Source: Nitratireductor basaltis (GTDB taxonomy: Bacteria > Pseudomonadota > Alphaproteobacteria > Rhizobiales > Rhizobiaceae). Taken from it: 64,000 nt of DNA. The position numbers were made by a program, and so were the translations under genes. This document shows positions 45,999 to 56,204 of this stretch, one piece after another (within the stretch, counting starts at the first letter, position 1; each line of letters opens with the position of its first letter). The notes beneath the pieces were generated by a model. It was given only the letters and a program-made list of their open reading frames with translations, ran no database searches and was not told where the DNA came from. The stretch is taken from assembly GCF_000733725.1 (NCBI RefSeq), contig NZ_JMQM01000001.1:2232001-2296000 (forward strand). The letters are read 5' to 3'.

Positions 45999-47207
45999 TT
46001 ACACGCGCTCGATGATCGTCGCGGTGCCCATGCCCGCGCCGATGCACAGCGTGACGAGTGCGGTGTTCAGGTTGCGGCGTTCCAGTTCGTCGAGAACCGT
46101 GCCGAAGATCATTGCGCCGGTCGCACCAAGCGGGTGACCCATGGCAATTGCGCCGCCATTGACGTTGATCTTGTCGTGGTCGATGTCGAAGGCCTGCATG
46201 TAACGCAGAACGACCGAGGCAAAAGCCTCGTTCAGCTCGAACAGGTCGATGTCCGACAGCTTCATCTTCGCCTTTTTCAGAAGCTTCTCGGTCACGTCCA
46301 CCGGACCGGTCAACATCATGGCAGGCTCGGAGCCGATATTGGTGAAGGCGCGGATCTTCGCACGTGGCTTCAGGTCGAGCGTCTTGCCGGCCTTCTTGGA
46401 GCCAAGCAGAACCGCTGCCGCACCATCGACGATGCCGGAAGAATTGCCTGCATGGTGAACATGGTTCACGCCTTCAAGCTCCGGGTATCGCTGCACGGCA
46501 ACCGCATCGAACCCGCCCATTTCGCCGGGCATGACGAATGACGCGTTGAGCGATGCCAGCGACTGCATGTCGGTGCCGGGGCGCATATGCTCGTCACGGT
46601 CCAGAATGGTCAGGCCGTTCTGGTCCTTGATCGGAATCACAGAATTCTTGAAGTAGCCCTTTTCCCAGGAATTGGCCGCACGCTTCTGGCTTTCGACCGC
46701 ATAGGCGTCCACATCGTCGCGGGAGAAGCCATATTTGGTGGCGATCAGGTCGGCGGAAACGCCCTGCGGCATGAAATAAGCCGGAATGCCGACGGAGGGG
46801 TCCATGAACCAGGCGCCGCCGGACATACCCATGCCGACGCGCGACATGCTTTCAACGCCACCGGCAATCACGATTTCGTCGGAGCCGCCGGCAATCTTCG
46901 CCGCGCCGAAATTGATGGCGTCGAGACCGGAGGCACAGAAACGGGAGATCTGCATCCCGGGTGCTGCATTGTCGTAACCTGCCTCGAAAGCCGAGGAGCG
47001 CGGGATGACCGAACCGGCCTCGCCCACAGGATCGACACAGCCGAAGATGATGTCGTCGACCTTTTTGGTGTCCAGCCCGTTGCGATCGCGCAGGGCTTCC
47101 AGAACCTTCGCGCCAAGGCGCACCGCCGGCACTTCGTGCAGCGAGCCATCCTTCTTGCCGCGTCCGCGTGGTGTGCGAACGGCATCATAGACATATGCGT
47201 CAGCCAT
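45999..47207 (-). CDS. Acetyl-CoA C-acyltransferase (thiolase)
   Basis: Degradative thiolase that cleaves 3-ketoacyl-CoA, 402 residues. The nucleophile Cys91 lies in [11 protein letters not shown]; the C-terminal signatures [18 protein letters not shown] (with the catalytic His) and CIGAGMG (with the second Cys) are intact. It lies between an acyl-CoA dehydrogenase gene and the FadJ-like gene on the same strand, so it is the thiolase partner (FadI-like) of the operon. A biosynthetic acetoacetyl-CoA role is less likely given this context. Confidence 0.94.
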   Translation of the reverse strand: MADAYVYDAVRTPRGRGKKDGSLHEVPAVRLGAKVLEALRDRNGLDTKKVDDIIFGCVDPVGEAGSVIPRSSAFEAGYDNAAPGMQISRFCASGLDAINFGAAKIAGGSDEIVIAGGVESMSRVGMGMSGGAWFMDPSVGIPAYFMPQGVSADLIATKYGFSRDDVDAYAVESQKRAANSWEKGYFKNSVIPIKDQNGLTILDRDEHMRPGTDMQSLASLNASFVMPGEMGGFDAVAVQRYPELEGVNHVHHAGNSSGIVDGAAAVLLGSKKAGKTLDLKPRAKIRAFTNIGSEPAMMLTGPVDVTEKLLKKAKMKLSDIDLFELNEAFASVVLRYMQAFDIDHDKINVNGGAIAMGHPLGATGAMIFGTVLDELERRNLNTALVTLCIGAGMGTATIIERV

Positions 47208-47255
47208 TTTGCTCTCCCTGATTGTCGGGCGGTCAAGGCGCCCGGGGTTCGATGG

Positions 47256-48428
47256 TCACAGGCTTCTGGAGATCAGAAGCTTCATGATTTCATTGGTCCC
47301 GCCATAGATGCGCTGGACACGCGCATCGCGATACATGCGGGCGATGGGGTATTCGTTCATGTAGCCATAGCCGCCGAAAAGCTGCAGGCACTCGTCGGTT
47401 ACCTTGCACTGCAGGTCCGACAGCCAATATTTGGCCATTGACGCAGTTTCGGTGTCGAGATTGCCCTCAAGATGGCGGGCCACACAATCATTGTAGAAGC
47501 TGCGGCCGATCGTGGCCTCGGTCTTCAGCTCCGCCAGCTTGAACTGGGTGTTCTGGAAATCGATGATACGCTGGCCAAAAGCCTTGCGCTCCTTCACGTA
47601 TTCGATGGTCAGGGCCAGAGCGCGCTCGATCATGGAGATCGCCTGCGCGCCGATCAGAAGCCGCTCCTGGGGGAGCTGCTGCATCAGTTGCACGAAGCCC
47701 TGCCCTTCATCGGTACCGAGGAGATTAGCAGTCGGCACGCGCACATCGTTGAATAAAAGCTCCGACGTATCGTTGGACTTCAGCCCGATCTTGTCGAGAT
47801 TACGCCCGCGCTCGAAGCCTTCCACCTCGTCGGTCTCCACGACCAGAAGGGACGTGCCCTTGGCACCCTTGGACGGGTCGGTCTTGGTGACGACTATGAC
47901 CAGATTGGCAAGCTGACCGTTGGTAATGAAGGTCTTGGAGCCGTTGATGCGGTATTGGTTGCCGTCGCGTTCGGCGCGCGTCTTCACGCCTTGCAGGTCG
48001 GAGCCCGCACCCGGTTCGGTCATGGCGATAGCGCCGATAAGTTCACCCGTTGCCATGCGGGGCAGCCAGCGCTTCTTCTGCTCCTCGCTGCCATAATGCA
48101 GGATGTAGGGCGCGACGATGGCGTTGTGGAGCGCGATGCCAAAGCCATCGACGCCGACATGGCCGATGGCTTCCGCAATCACGCTTTCATGGGCGTAGGT
48201 GCCGCCCGAACCGCCATATTCTTCCGGAATGGAGGCGCAGAGGAGCCCGTTGGCGCCAGCCTTCTCCCAGCTTTGCCGGTCGAAGCATTCGGCCTTTTCG
48301 AACTCCTCGTATCGAGGTGCGATCTCTTCGGAGAGGAACCGGTTGGCCATGTCGTAGAGCATGGCCACATCCTCACCTGCCCAGGCAGGTTTCGGCATTC
48401 CCAGAACCGATTGCGGATCGTTACCCAT
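47256..48428 (-). CDS. Acyl-CoA dehydrogenase
   Basis: FAD enzyme that introduces the alpha-beta double bond into acyl-CoA, 390 residues. Typical signatures are IAMTEPGAGSDLQGVKT, KTFITNG and the C-terminal QLFGGYGYMNEYPIARMYRDARVQRIYGGTNEIMK, in which the Glu of GGTNE is the catalytic base position. Chain-length preference cannot be told. It follows the larger dehydrogenase gene after a 64-base gap and precedes the thiolase gene by 48 bases. Confidence 0.93.
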   Translation of the reverse strand: MGNDPQSVLGMPKPAWAGEDVAMLYDMANRFLSEEIAPRYEEFEKAECFDRQSWEKAGANGLLCASIPEEYGGSGGTYAHESVIAEAIGHVGVDGFGIALHNAIVAPYILHYGSEEQKKRWLPRMATGELIGAIAMTEPGAGSDLQGVKTRAERDGNQYRINGSKTFITNGQLANLVIVVTKTDPSKGAKGTSLLVVETDEVEGFERGRNLDKIGLKSNDTSELLFNDVRVPTANLLGTDEGQGFVQLMQQLPQERLLIGAQAISMIERALALTIEYVKERKAFGQRIIDFQNTQFKLAELKTEATIGRSFYNDCVARHLEGNLDTETASMAKYWLSDLQCKVTDECLQLFGGYGYMNEYPIARMYRDARVQRIYGGTNEIMKLLISRSL

Positions 48429-48492
48429 CAGCGCCTCCTCCAGCGTTCCGAGTGCAGTTTCCGTTCACGTCAATGCGCGACGCATGCTGCAA

Positions 48493-50286
48493 TCAGAATG
48501 CCTCCGCGGCAAGACCCATCATGGTGTCTGATCCGGAAGAAATACGGGCCAGATGCGCTGCGGATTCGGGCATGATGCGTTCCATATAGAAGCGGCCCAC
48601 AACGAGCTTCTGCTCCAGCATGTCCTTGTCGCCCTCGCCTGCAGCCAGTTGCGCCTGCGCGGTCTTGACCATGCGGCCCCACATATAGCCGAGCGCGACC
48701 AGACCGAAGAGATGCATGTAGTCGTAGGATGCGGCACCGGCATTGTCGGGCTTCTGCATGGCGTTCTGCATCAGCCACATGGTGGCGGCCTGCAGATCGT
48801 TCAGCCCCTTCTTCAGCCCCTTGGTGTAGGGTGCCATATTCTCGTCCGAGCGGTTCTCCTCGCAGAAATCACCGACTTTTTTGAAGAAGGCCTGCACTGC
48901 GCGGCCACCATTGAGTGCCAGCTTGCGCCCGACGAGGTCGAGTGCCTGGATACCGTTGGCACCCTCGTAGATCATGGCAATGCGGGCATCGCGCACGAAC
49001 TGGCTCATGCCATGCTCTTCGATATAGCCGTGGCCGCCAAAGACCTGCTGCGCCATGACGGCGATGTCAAAGCCCTTGTCGGTGAGAACGCCCTTTACCA
49101 CCGGCGTCATCAGCGCCAGCAGATCATCCGCGATCTGGCGCGCATTCTCGTCGTCCGAGCGATGGGCGATATCGGACTGGAGTGCCGTCCACAGAAGCAG
49201 AGCGCGGCCGGATTCGTTGATCGCGCGCATGGTCATCAGCTTGCGGCGAATATCCGGATGCACGATGATCGGATCGGCCTTCTTTTCCGGCTCTTTGGCG
49301 CCGGTGAGCGAACGACCCTGAAGGCGCTCGCGGGCGTAGGCGACCGCGTTCTGGTAAGCCGCCTCGCCGATGGAGAGGCCCTGCAGACCAACGCCCAAAC
49401 GCGCCTCGTTCATCATGGTGAACATGGCCTTCAGGCCGCCATTCTCGGCACCGATCAGGAAGCCTTCCGCCTCGTCGTAATTCATGACGCAGGTGGAATT
49501 GCCGTGGATGCCCATCTTCTCTTCGAGCGAGCCGCAGGACACACCGTTAGCCTCGCCGACCGTGCCAGCGTCGTCGACCTTGTATTTCGGCACGATGAAG
49601 AGGGAGATCCCCTTCACCCCTTCCGGTGCGCCTTCGATGCGTGCCAGCACCAGATGGACGATATTCTCCGACATGTCGTGTTCGCCGGCGGAGATGAAGA
49701 TCTTCTGGCCGGAAATCTTGTAGGAGCCGTTGCCTGTCGGCACGGCCTTGGAGCGCAGCAGGCCCAGATCCGTGCCGCAATGGGGCTCGGTCAGGTTCAT
49801 GGTGCCGGTCCAGGTGCCCTCGATCATCCTGGGCAGCCATTTCTGCTTCTGCTCGTCGGTGCCGTGGGTCAGGATCGCGGCGATCGCGCCCTGGGTGAGG
49901 CCCGGATACATCATCAGAGCCATATTGGCGGAGGAGAAATATTCACCGACTGCGGAATGCAGGAGATAGGGCAAGTTCTGACCGCCGAACTCTTCCGGGG
50001 AAGAAAGGCCCATCCAGCCGCCTCCGCAATATTGCTTGTAGGCTTCGTGGAAACCCTTGGGCACGGTGACGCTGCCATCGTCGTGACGCTTGCAACCCTC
50101 TTCATCGCCCACGCGGTTGAGCGGATGCAGCACGTTTTCTGCCAGCTTGGCACCCTCGCCCAGAATGGCCTCGAGGATATCCGGAGAGGCGTCGGCGAAA
50201 CCGGCCAGATTGTCGTAGCGCTGATAGTTCAAGACATCGCGAATGACGAAAAGCGTATCACGCACGGGCGCCTGATAGATGGGCAT
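48493..50286 (-). CDS. Acyl-CoA dehydrogenase with extended C-terminal domain
   Basis: Large acyl-CoA dehydrogenase, 597 residues, of the branch with an extra C-terminal helical domain (similar to human ACAD9/VLCAD-like and to Pseudomonas FadE5/PA0506-type enzymes that act on long and medium chains). Signatures include [24 protein letters not shown] and [40 protein letters not shown]. The start is ATG 50286 with GGAGG upstream; 32 upstream in-frame residues overlap the promoter and are not coding. It is the first gene of the operon and stands right behind the MerR operator. Confidence 0.93.
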   Translation of the reverse strand: MPIYQAPVRDTLFVIRDVLNYQRYDNLAGFADASPDILEAILGEGAKLAENVLHPLNRVGDEEGCKRHDDGSVTVPKGFHEAYKQYCGGGWMGLSSPEEFGGQNLPYLLHSAVGEYFSSANMALMMYPGLTQGAIAAILTHGTDEQKQKWLPRMIEGTWTGTMNLTEPHCGTDLGLLRSKAVPTGNGSYKISGQKIFISAGEHDMSENIVHLVLARIEGAPEGVKGISLFIVPKYKVDDAGTVGEANGVSCGSLEEKMGIHGNSTCVMNYDEAEGFLIGAENGGLKAMFTMMNEARLGVGLQGLSIGEAAYQNAVAYARERLQGRSLTGAKEPEKKADPIIVHPDIRRKLMTMRAINESGRALLLWTALQSDIAHRSDDENARQIADDLLALMTPVVKGVLTDKGFDIAVMAQQVFGGHGYIEEHGMSQFVRDARIAMIYEGANGIQALDLVGRKLALNGGRAVQAFFKKVGDFCEENRSDENMAPYTKGLKKGLNDLQAATMWLMQNAMQKPDNAGAASYDYMHLFGLVALGYMWGRMVKTAQAQLAAGEGDKDMLEQKLVVGRFYMERIMPESAAHLARISSGSDTMMGLAAEAF

Positions 50287-50351
50287 CTGTTTCCTCCGAA
50301 GACACGTCACCACCGGCAGGACCCGCCTGCCGGACTGATCGAAAACCCTAT

Positions 50352-50382
50352 TATCAATCTTTGACGTGCGCGTAAACGTCAA
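50352..50382 (-). promoter_or_regulatory. Candidate MerR operator and promoter of the fatty-acid operon
   Basis: An interrupted palindrome TTGACGT-N8-ACGTCAA (50361-50382) overlaps a minus-strand promoter with -35 TTGACG (50382-50377), a 19-base spacer and -10 TTGATA (50357-50352). A long spacer with the dyad inside is the usual MerR-family arrangement. The sequence resembles the TTGACG/CGTCAA-type sites of LiuR-like regulators. Confidence 0.65.
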
Positions 50383-50399
50383 TCAATAGTCCGGCATTG

Positions 50400-50428
50400 A
50401 AAAACCCGACCGCGCGAGCGATCGGGTT
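50400..50428 (-). terminator. Intrinsic terminator of the MerR gene
   Basis: On the minus strand AACCCGA pairs with TCGGGTT (7 bp, with further G-C pairing inside the loop), followed by a run of five T. It lies 34 bases after the MerR stop and before the operon promoter, so regulator and fatty-acid genes are separate transcripts. Confidence 0.85.
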
Positions 50429-50461
50429 GTGCAAATCGGTAAAAGCGGGGGTACTTCGAGG

Positions 50462-50935
50462 CTACCCGGCCTTGCGCTGTGCTTCTTCGGGCTTGAGCCC
50501 CTGCTCGGGCAACCTGTCGCGAATGTCGCTGATGAGGTTTGTCAGCTCGACCACTGCTTCCTCGATCTCGATATATTGCTTTTCCAACCGGTCCATCTGG
50601 CGCTCGGATTTTTTCAGCACCATGCGCAGCTGCTGCACATTGGTTCCCTTGGGATCGTAGAGATCGAGGATCTGCTTGATATCGCGCAGCGGGAAGCCGA
50701 TCTTGCGACCCAGAAGGATCAGCTTGAGGCGTGCCCGGTCGCGGCTGGAATAAAGGCGCATGGTGCCGCGGCGTTTCGGCTGCAGCAGGCCCTTGTCTTC
50801 ATAGAAGCGCAGCGCGCGCAGCGTCACGTTGAACTCGCGGGAAAGTTCACCGATGCGATAGTAGGTTTCAGCCCCGTAAGAGGTCCTGCCCCCCGCCGTG
50901 TCGCCACTGACGGACCAGGCATTTTCTTCTGACAT
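50462..50935 (-). CDS. MerR family transcriptional regulator (fatty-acid operon)
   Basis: DNA-binding regulator of 157 residues. The winged helix-turn-helix starts near residue 24 (TYYRIGELSREFNVTLRALRFYEDKGLLQPKRRG), followed by the second helix pair (GFPLRDIKQILDLYD) and a dimerisation coiled coil (about 95-145, MVLKKSERQMDRLEKQYIEIEEAVVELTNLI). The effector-binding tail is short and has no cysteines, so it is not a metal sensor. It sits next to the acyl-CoA dehydrogenase operon with a dyad operator between, which suggests it represses that operon and responds to an acyl-CoA. Confidence 0.9.
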   Translation of the reverse strand: MSEENAWSVSGDTAGGRTSYGAETYYRIGELSREFNVTLRALRFYEDKGLLQPKRRGTMRLYSSRDRARLKLILLGRKIGFPLRDIKQILDLYDPKGTNVQQLRMVLKKSERQMDRLEKQYIEIEEAVVELTNLISDIRDRLPEQGLKPEEAQRKAG

Positions 50936-51355
50936 TCTTCAACGTCCCCAGCGGGTATCGATCCGCACAAGACACAAGGCAACGCTCCCGTGAAAAACGG
51001 CGTGCAGTGTCGGACCGTGGATGATTATGATTCGATCAGGGCCTCACGCCCCGCGTCGCGGGCATATGTGCCGCTAGAGGCAAGATTGCAAGGGGCTGGC
51101 ACCCATTTTTCATGGGACCATCCGTCACATCCATCGACGATTTGGAAAGAAAGGTTAACTGCTTGTTTACCACGATTGGTGATTGTGGTGGGCGAGAAGC
51201 CGCCGTGCACGCTTTGTTATGAATCCGGCGCGGCGACACGGATGAAGGTGCCGAGAACTTGTCCATTCTGCGCAGCGCAGCCAATTGGAAACGAGGCTCT
51301 CTCATCCCGGTAATTGCGGCACCCGAATGTGGTCGGGGAAGAGGCGGGCGTTTCG
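50936..51355. promoter_or_regulatory. Intergenic control region before podJ
   Basis: A 420-base gap between divergent genes. It holds two GANTC sites (51029-51033 and 51221-51225) and a CtrA-box-like TTAA-N7-TTTAC around 51155-51170. Both kinds of signal belong to cell-cycle control in alphaproteobacteria, which fits a polarity gene downstream. No small protein gene here is convincing. Confidence 0.5.
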
Positions 51356-54300
51356 ATGAACAGCAAACGGTCATATCTGGACAATCTCAATCAGGGGCGG
51401 ACGCGGCGCTCGGGCCATTCGCTCGACGAGATCAACCGTACGCTTGATCATCTGGAAGATCGTCTGGAGCGCGCGCTTGAACCTCGCGAACGCCCCCGCC
51501 GAGCTGAAGAAGACATTGCCGAGCGCATGCGCGCGCTATCCAACGAAGCTGCAGCACGCTTCAGCGATCATGCGCACCATGCGCCACAGCGCTACCATCA
51601 CGAGCCGATGGCACCGCAACGCGGCTGGTCAGCACCGGAAGCCGCTCCCCGCCAGCGTCTCGAGCGCGTCGCGCAGGATTTCTCCGAAGCGCGCAAGCAG
51701 GAGCAGGCGCTTACATCCATCAGCGAGCTCGCGCGCGAATTGCAGCGTCTGCGCGAAGACATGGGCGCGATGGTCAATACCGGCTTCAACCGGGAATTTG
51801 AGGGCCTGCGCCAGGAGATCTCGAGGGTCACCGAGGCCCTGCATCATACGCCCCGCGACCCGCGCCTGCATGATGAACTGGAACGCATCTCCCATACGCT
51901 CGAGCACCTGTCCTCACGCAGTGATGACAAGAGCCTCAAGATGCTGCGCCTGGAACTGGAGCAGGTGAAGGGCTCGATCGCCAGCCTCGCCCGCGAAGAC
52001 AGCATTCGCCATCTCGACCAGCGCTGGGATGCGTTCGAAGAGCGTATGGCCAACGGCATGCGAGAGGCTTCCGATCCAGCACTCGCATCGCTCTCCCATC
52101 GGGTGGAAGAGATTGCGCAGGCTGTCTCCAGCCTGCCGCATTCCATGAATCTGCGGTCCCTGGAGGAACGTGTACAGACGCTTGCCACCGCCCTTGAGCA
52201 TTTCGCGGGCTCGCAGAGCCAGCCGGATCTCTACGCCATGGTGGAAGAGCGTCTGGACGAGATTTCACGCGCCATCAGTGCTTCGGTGGCTTCCACCAGC
52301 ACGCCGGGTGTCGATTCCCGCCAGCTCGAGCGCATCGAAGCGCGCATAAGCTCGCTTGCCGCCCAGCTGGATGAAGTTGCGAATGACCGACCTTCAGAGG
52401 CCCTTGCCGAGCGACTGAACGCACTGACACAGCGCATCGACACCATAGCCACGCGCATTGACGTGCCGGAACAGGCGGTTGAACGGCTTTCCGCCCATAT
52501 CACCCAGATCGCGCAGCGCATGGACAGCATGGGCAGTCATGGCAATGCAGACCAGCTTTTCCAAGGCCTGGAAGAGCGATTCGCACATCTGTCCGACCTG
52601 ATCGAAAAGCGCCAGGAAGATGCCATTCATCAGGGCTTTTCGCTCTTTCAGGATCTAGAGCGACGCCTGCTGGCGCTGGACGACAAGCTGAATTCACAAC
52701 CGAAAGCCGATGACAGTGCGGTCATGGCGGCAATCGACCGTCGGCTTGCTGAATTTGCCGAGCGCATGGAGCAGAGGCAGGCGGCCGGTTCCGATCCTCA
52801 GCTCGTGCACTCGCTCGAGGCGCGTCTTGAAGACATCTCATCACGCCTGCAGCAGTCCGCAGCGGTCGCTTCGCATGCCTCGTTCGATCAGGATGTGATC
52901 CGCAATCTGGAATCACAGGTCGCACTACTCTCCCAGCAGCTTTCGCAGCCCGGTCATGGCGCGACAGCGGAAACGGATGACGTTGCTCCACGGCTTGAAA
53001 GCCTGGAGCGCGCCATATCCGAGAGCAGGGAAACCCTGATGGAAGCTGCACGCCAGGCTGCCAGCCAGGCGGTTGCAGCACTCGGTTCCGGCAATGCTCA
53101 GGGTGATGAGCGGCTGCGCGACGAATTGCAGGCTCTCGAGGCGCTTACGCGCAAATCCGATGAGCGCAACACGAAAACCTTCGAGGCGATCCACGATACG
53201 CTTCTGAAGATCGTCAACCGCCTGGGTTCCCTGGAAGCAGGTTCAGTCGAGGCACAGGCTGCCGCGCTCAAGATGCATGTCGAGGACGCTCCGCGTCTCA
53301 ATCCTGCCGACGGCGACGACGATTATGCCGATTTCGATGAGCCTCAGCTGCCGCGCACGCCCGCGGAGGCCGCCGCGGCTGCTGCCGAAGCAGCCTTGCG
53401 CGATGATCGCGGCGAGGAAGCCGAGACAAAGCCGAACGCCAGATCATCCATGCTCGGTGGACTGCGCGCCCTGCGGCAGCGCAAGAGCCGTGCGACCCAA
53501 CAGTCGGACGAGGTGCGCGCCGAGCCCGACATGCTCGAGATCGAGCCCGAGGGCCAGGCGCCGGAAATCGAGGCGGAACACCTGGACATGCCGCTTGAGC
53601 CGGGCAGTGGCACACCCGACCTCAATTCCATCATGCGCCGGGTGCGCGATGAGAAAGCCGCGAAGGAAACCGGTAGTGCGGCTGCAACCGCCACGGCGGG
53701 CTCAGATGCCGCGAAGGCCGACTTCATTGCCGCCGCCCGTCGTGCCGCGCAGGCTGCAGCAGCAGAGGCAGAAGTATCGCGCAAGAAAACCAGCGCCGAC
53801 GGTTCCGGCGAAGGCGGCTTCAGCATCGGCAACATCATCGGTCGCCGCAAGAAGCAGTTGCTTCTGACCCTTGGTGCGGCTGCGGTGATCGCAGGTGGCG
53901 CCATGACCGCCCAGAAATTCCTGCAGAGCGACGAGAACCAGTTCATGGCACAGGCCGTGTCCGGAAGTGCCGACGCAGAAAGCCTTGCTGAAGCCAAGCC
54001 GCTTCCGCCCGAGCGCGAAGCAGAAAATGTTCGCGTCGTTGAACCGGAAGAAGAGGTCCAGGCCGCGTCAGCCATGCCGGCTGCCGAACCTGCGGTCGCG
54101 GATGATTCTGCCGGCGCACAGACGGTGGCTGCCGAAGCAGAGATCGGGGATGCGACTGATCCTGAAATGGAAATGGCCGCAGCCGATCCCGAAGCTGCAG
54201 AAGCAGTTGCGGAAGAAGAACTCCTCGATGCGCCCGTCATCGACATGTCTGCAATTCCCGCCGGCATTCAGCCGCAGGCGCTGCGTGTCGCTGCATCGCA

Positions 54301-55123
54301 AGGTGATGCCGAGGCGATTTACGAGATCGCAAGCCGCCTGGCCGAAGGCCGGGGTATCGCAGCCGATCTGACCGAAGCTGCAAAATGGTACGAGATGGCT
54401 GCCGAGCAGGGTCTTGCCCCTGCGCAATACCGGCTCGGCAATCTCTATGAGAAAGGCACCGGCGTCGAACGCGACTTCGAGAAGGCCAAGACCTGGTACC
54501 AGCTTGCCGCACAGCAGGGCAATGCAAGCGCCATGCACAATCTCGGAGTACTTTTCGCGATGGGTGCTGACGGCGCGGCTGACAATGATTCCGCAGCACG
54601 CTGGTTCATCGAAGCAGCGGATCGCGGCGTTACCGACAGCCAGTTCAATCTCGGCGTTCTCTATGCCAAGGGCGTGGGCGTGCAGCGTGACCTCAGCGAA
54701 GCCTACAAATGGTTCGACATAGCCTCACGCGCGGGGGATCCGGACGCAGCCTCCAAGCGTGACGAGATTGCTGCTGCAATGGCCCCGGCGGATCTGGCCA
54801 AGGCACAGGGCAAGGCCAAGCTGTGGCAGGTTCGCGAACCTGATGCCGAAGCCAATATTGTCGATGTGCGCGATGAATGGCGCGTCGGCGAGGACGTGGA
54901 CACGACCGCCGGTGTCGACATGAAGAAGGCCATCCAGAACATTCAGGCCATTCTCAATCAGGTTGGCTTCGACGCCGGTGCTCCCGATGGCATCATGGGC
55001 AACAAGACGCGCATGGCGCTGAAGGCCTTCCAGAAGGCCAACGGACTCGATGCCACTGGCGAAGTCAACGACCAGGTCGTGCGGGCGCTGCTGCAGAAAC
55101 ATGAAGCGTTGAAGCAGCAATAG
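51356..55123 (+). CDS. podJ: PodJ-type polarity protein (coiled coil, Sel1 repeats, peptidoglycan-binding)
   Basis: Polar organiser protein of about 1255 residues. The N-terminal 650 residues are long coiled coils rich in Glu, Arg, Ala and Leu (cytoplasmic), then an acidic Ala-rich linker, a single membrane helix near 834-855 (LLLTLGAAAVIAGGAM), a periplasmic acidic stretch, four Sel1 repeats from about 970 to 1115 (AAKWYEMAAEQG, AKTWYQLAAQQG, AARWFIEAADRG, AYKWFDIASRAG) and a peptidoglycan-binding domain at about 1189-1250. This order matches PodJ of Caulobacter, Agrobacterium and Sinorhizobium. The start is ATG 51356. Confidence 0.88.
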   Translation: MNSKRSYLDNLNQGRTRRSGHSLDEINRTLDHLEDRLERALEPRERPRRAEEDIAERMRALSNEAAARFSDHAHHAPQRYHHEPMAPQRGWSAPEAAPRQRLERVAQDFSEARKQEQALTSISELARELQRLREDMGAMVNTGFNREFEGLRQEISRVTEALHHTPRDPRLHDELERISHTLEHLSSRSDDKSLKMLRLELEQVKGSIASLAREDSIRHLDQRWDAFEERMANGMREASDPALASLSHRVEEIAQAVSSLPHSMNLRSLEERVQTLATALEHFAGSQSQPDLYAMVEERLDEISRAISASVASTSTPGVDSRQLERIEARISSLAAQLDEVANDRPSEALAERLNALTQRIDTIATRIDVPEQAVERLSAHITQIAQRMDSMGSHGNADQLFQGLEERFAHLSDLIEKRQEDAIHQGFSLFQDLERRLLALDDKLNSQPKADDSAVMAAIDRRLAEFAERMEQRQAAGSDPQLVHSLEARLEDISSRLQQSAAVASHASFDQDVIRNLESQVALLSQQLSQPGHGATAETDDVAPRLESLERAISESRETLMEAARQAASQAVAALGSGNAQGDERLRDELQALEALTRKSDERNTKTFEAIHDTLLKIVNRLGSLEAGSVEAQAAALKMHVEDAPRLNPADGDDDYADFDEPQLPRTPAEAAAAAAEAALRDDRGEEAETKPNARSSMLGGLRALRQRKSRATQQSDEVRAEPDMLEIEPEGQAPEIEAEHLDMPLEPGSGTPDLNSIMRRVRDEKAAKETGSAAATATAGSDAAKADFIAAARRAAQAAAAEAEVSRKKTSADGSGEGGFSIGNIIGRRKKQLLLTLGAAAVIAGGAMTAQKFLQSDENQFMAQAVSGSADAESLAEAKPLPPEREAENVRVVEPEEEVQAASAMPAAEPAVADDSAGAQTVAAEAEIGDATDPEMEMAAADPEAAEAVAEEELLDAPVIDMSAIPAGIQPQALRVAASQGDAEAIYEIASRLAEGRGIAADLTEAAKWYEMAAEQGLAPAQYRLGNLYEKGTGVERDFEKAKTWYQLAAQQGNASAMHNLGVLFAMGADGAADNDSAARWFIEAADRGVTDSQFNLGVLYAKGVGVQRDLSEAYKWFDIASRAGDPDAASKRDEIAAAMAPADLAKAQGKAKLWQVREPDAEANIVDVRDEWRVGEDVDTTAGVDMKKAIQNIQAILNQVGFDAGAPDGIMGNKTRMALKAFQKANGLDATGEVNDQVVRALLQKHEALKQQ

Positions 55124-55273
55124 GATTTTCAACCGCCTGGCAGGATTTTGTTGCACGATTTCAGAGATTTCGCCCCGTGCGGTTTGACTTCCGCCAGCCA
55201 AGGGCGCAAGAACGACTAAACGCAACCTGAAAGCAGAGCGCCACGCGTTTCGCTTTCGCTTCTAACTGCTCGG

Positions 55274-56203
55274 GTGTCGCGGGTGGGTATCTACCTCCCT
55301 ATCGCGGAAATGTCCGTCAACATGGTGGTTCTGCTCGCCATGGGGGGTGCGGTCGGCTTTCTCTCGGGCATGTTCGGCGTTGGCGGCGGATTTCTCATCA
55401 CCCCGCTTCTGATCTTCTACAATGTGCCGCCTGCGATCGCGGTGGCGACCGGTGCCAATCAGGTCATCGCTTCGTCGTTCTCCGGCGCGCTGGTCCATTT
55501 CAAGCGCGGCACGCTGGACTTCAAGCTTGGCGGCGTGCTGCTGGCGGGCGGCGTCGTCGGCTCTTCCATCGGCATCTATGTATTCGCCTATCTGAGAAGC
55601 CTCGGGCAGCTCGACCTCATTGTCTCGCTGCTCTACGTCGCTTTTCTTGGCTCCGTAGGATCGCTGATGATGATCGAGAGCGTGCGGGCGATACGGCGCA
55701 CGCGCGGCGGCCAGGTCGCTTCGCTGCGCAAGCCCGGCCAGCACAACTGGGTGCACAAGCTGCCGCTCAAGATGCGCTTTCGCGCTTCAAAGCTCTTCGT
55801 GAGCATCATTCCGGTTCTGGCGCTGGGCGCGATCATCGGTTTCCTCGCCTCGATCATGGGCGTGGGCGGCGGCTTCATTATGGTGCCGGCGCTGATCTAT
55901 CTGCTCAAGGTTCCAACCAATGTCGTGATCGGCACCTCGCTGTTCCAGATCATCTTCGTTGCGGCCTTCACGACCGTGGTTCACGCGCAAGCAAACCAGA
56001 CGGTCGATGTCGTTCTAGCCTTCCTCCTGATGGTGGGCGGTGTTGCAGGAGCGCAATATGGCGCGCGTGTGGGCCAGAAACTGCGCGGCGAACAGCTTCG
56101 CGCGCTTCTGGCGCTTCTGGTGCTGACCGTCGCGCTGCGTCTGGCCTTTGACCTGTTCGTGCGTCCGGCAAGCCTTTACACGCTCGGCGGCGGGGGGGTT
56201 TGA
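55274..56203 (+). CDS. TSUP family anion exporter (TauE/SafE)
   Basis: Inner-membrane transporter of the TauE/SafE (TSUP) family, linked to export of sulfite or other organosulfur anions. 309 residues with two homologous halves, each opening with a glycine-rich GVGGGF motif (GMFGVGGGFLITP and SIMGVGGGFIMVP), and eight or so membrane helices. The start is uncertain: GTG 55274, or GTG 55283 three codons later; neither has a clear ribosome site. The next gene starts one base after the stop and encodes its usual TIGR02186 partner. Confidence 0.9.
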   Translation: MSRVGIYLPIAEMSVNMVVLLAMGGAVGFLSGMFGVGGGFLITPLLIFYNVPPAIAVATGANQVIASSFSGALVHFKRGTLDFKLGGVLLAGGVVGSSIGIYVFAYLRSLGQLDLIVSLLYVAFLGSVGSLMMIESVRAIRRTRGGQVASLRKPGQHNWVHKLPLKMRFRASKLFVSIIPVLALGAIIGFLASIMGVGGGFIMVPALIYLLKVPTNVVIGTSLFQIIFVAAFTTVVHAQANQTVDVVLAFLLMVGGVAGAQYGARVGQKLRGEQLRALLALLVLTVALRLAFDLFVRPASLYTLGGGGV

Positions 56204-56204
56204 C

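Noticed and set aside
43743-46541. A 932-codon open frame on the plus strand opposite the FadJ-like and thiolase genes
   Set aside because: It is the antisense shadow of two genes with intact catalytic motifs; its translation has no recognisable domain and high-GC codon bias makes such frames common.
48553-50364. A 603-codon plus-strand frame opposite the large acyl-CoA dehydrogenase
   Set aside because: Antisense shadow; the dehydrogenase has clear motifs and ribosome site.
50990-51313. A 107-codon frame in the gap before podJ
   Set aside because: No ribosome site, no recognisable family, and it covers GANTC and CtrA-like signals; treated as non-coding.
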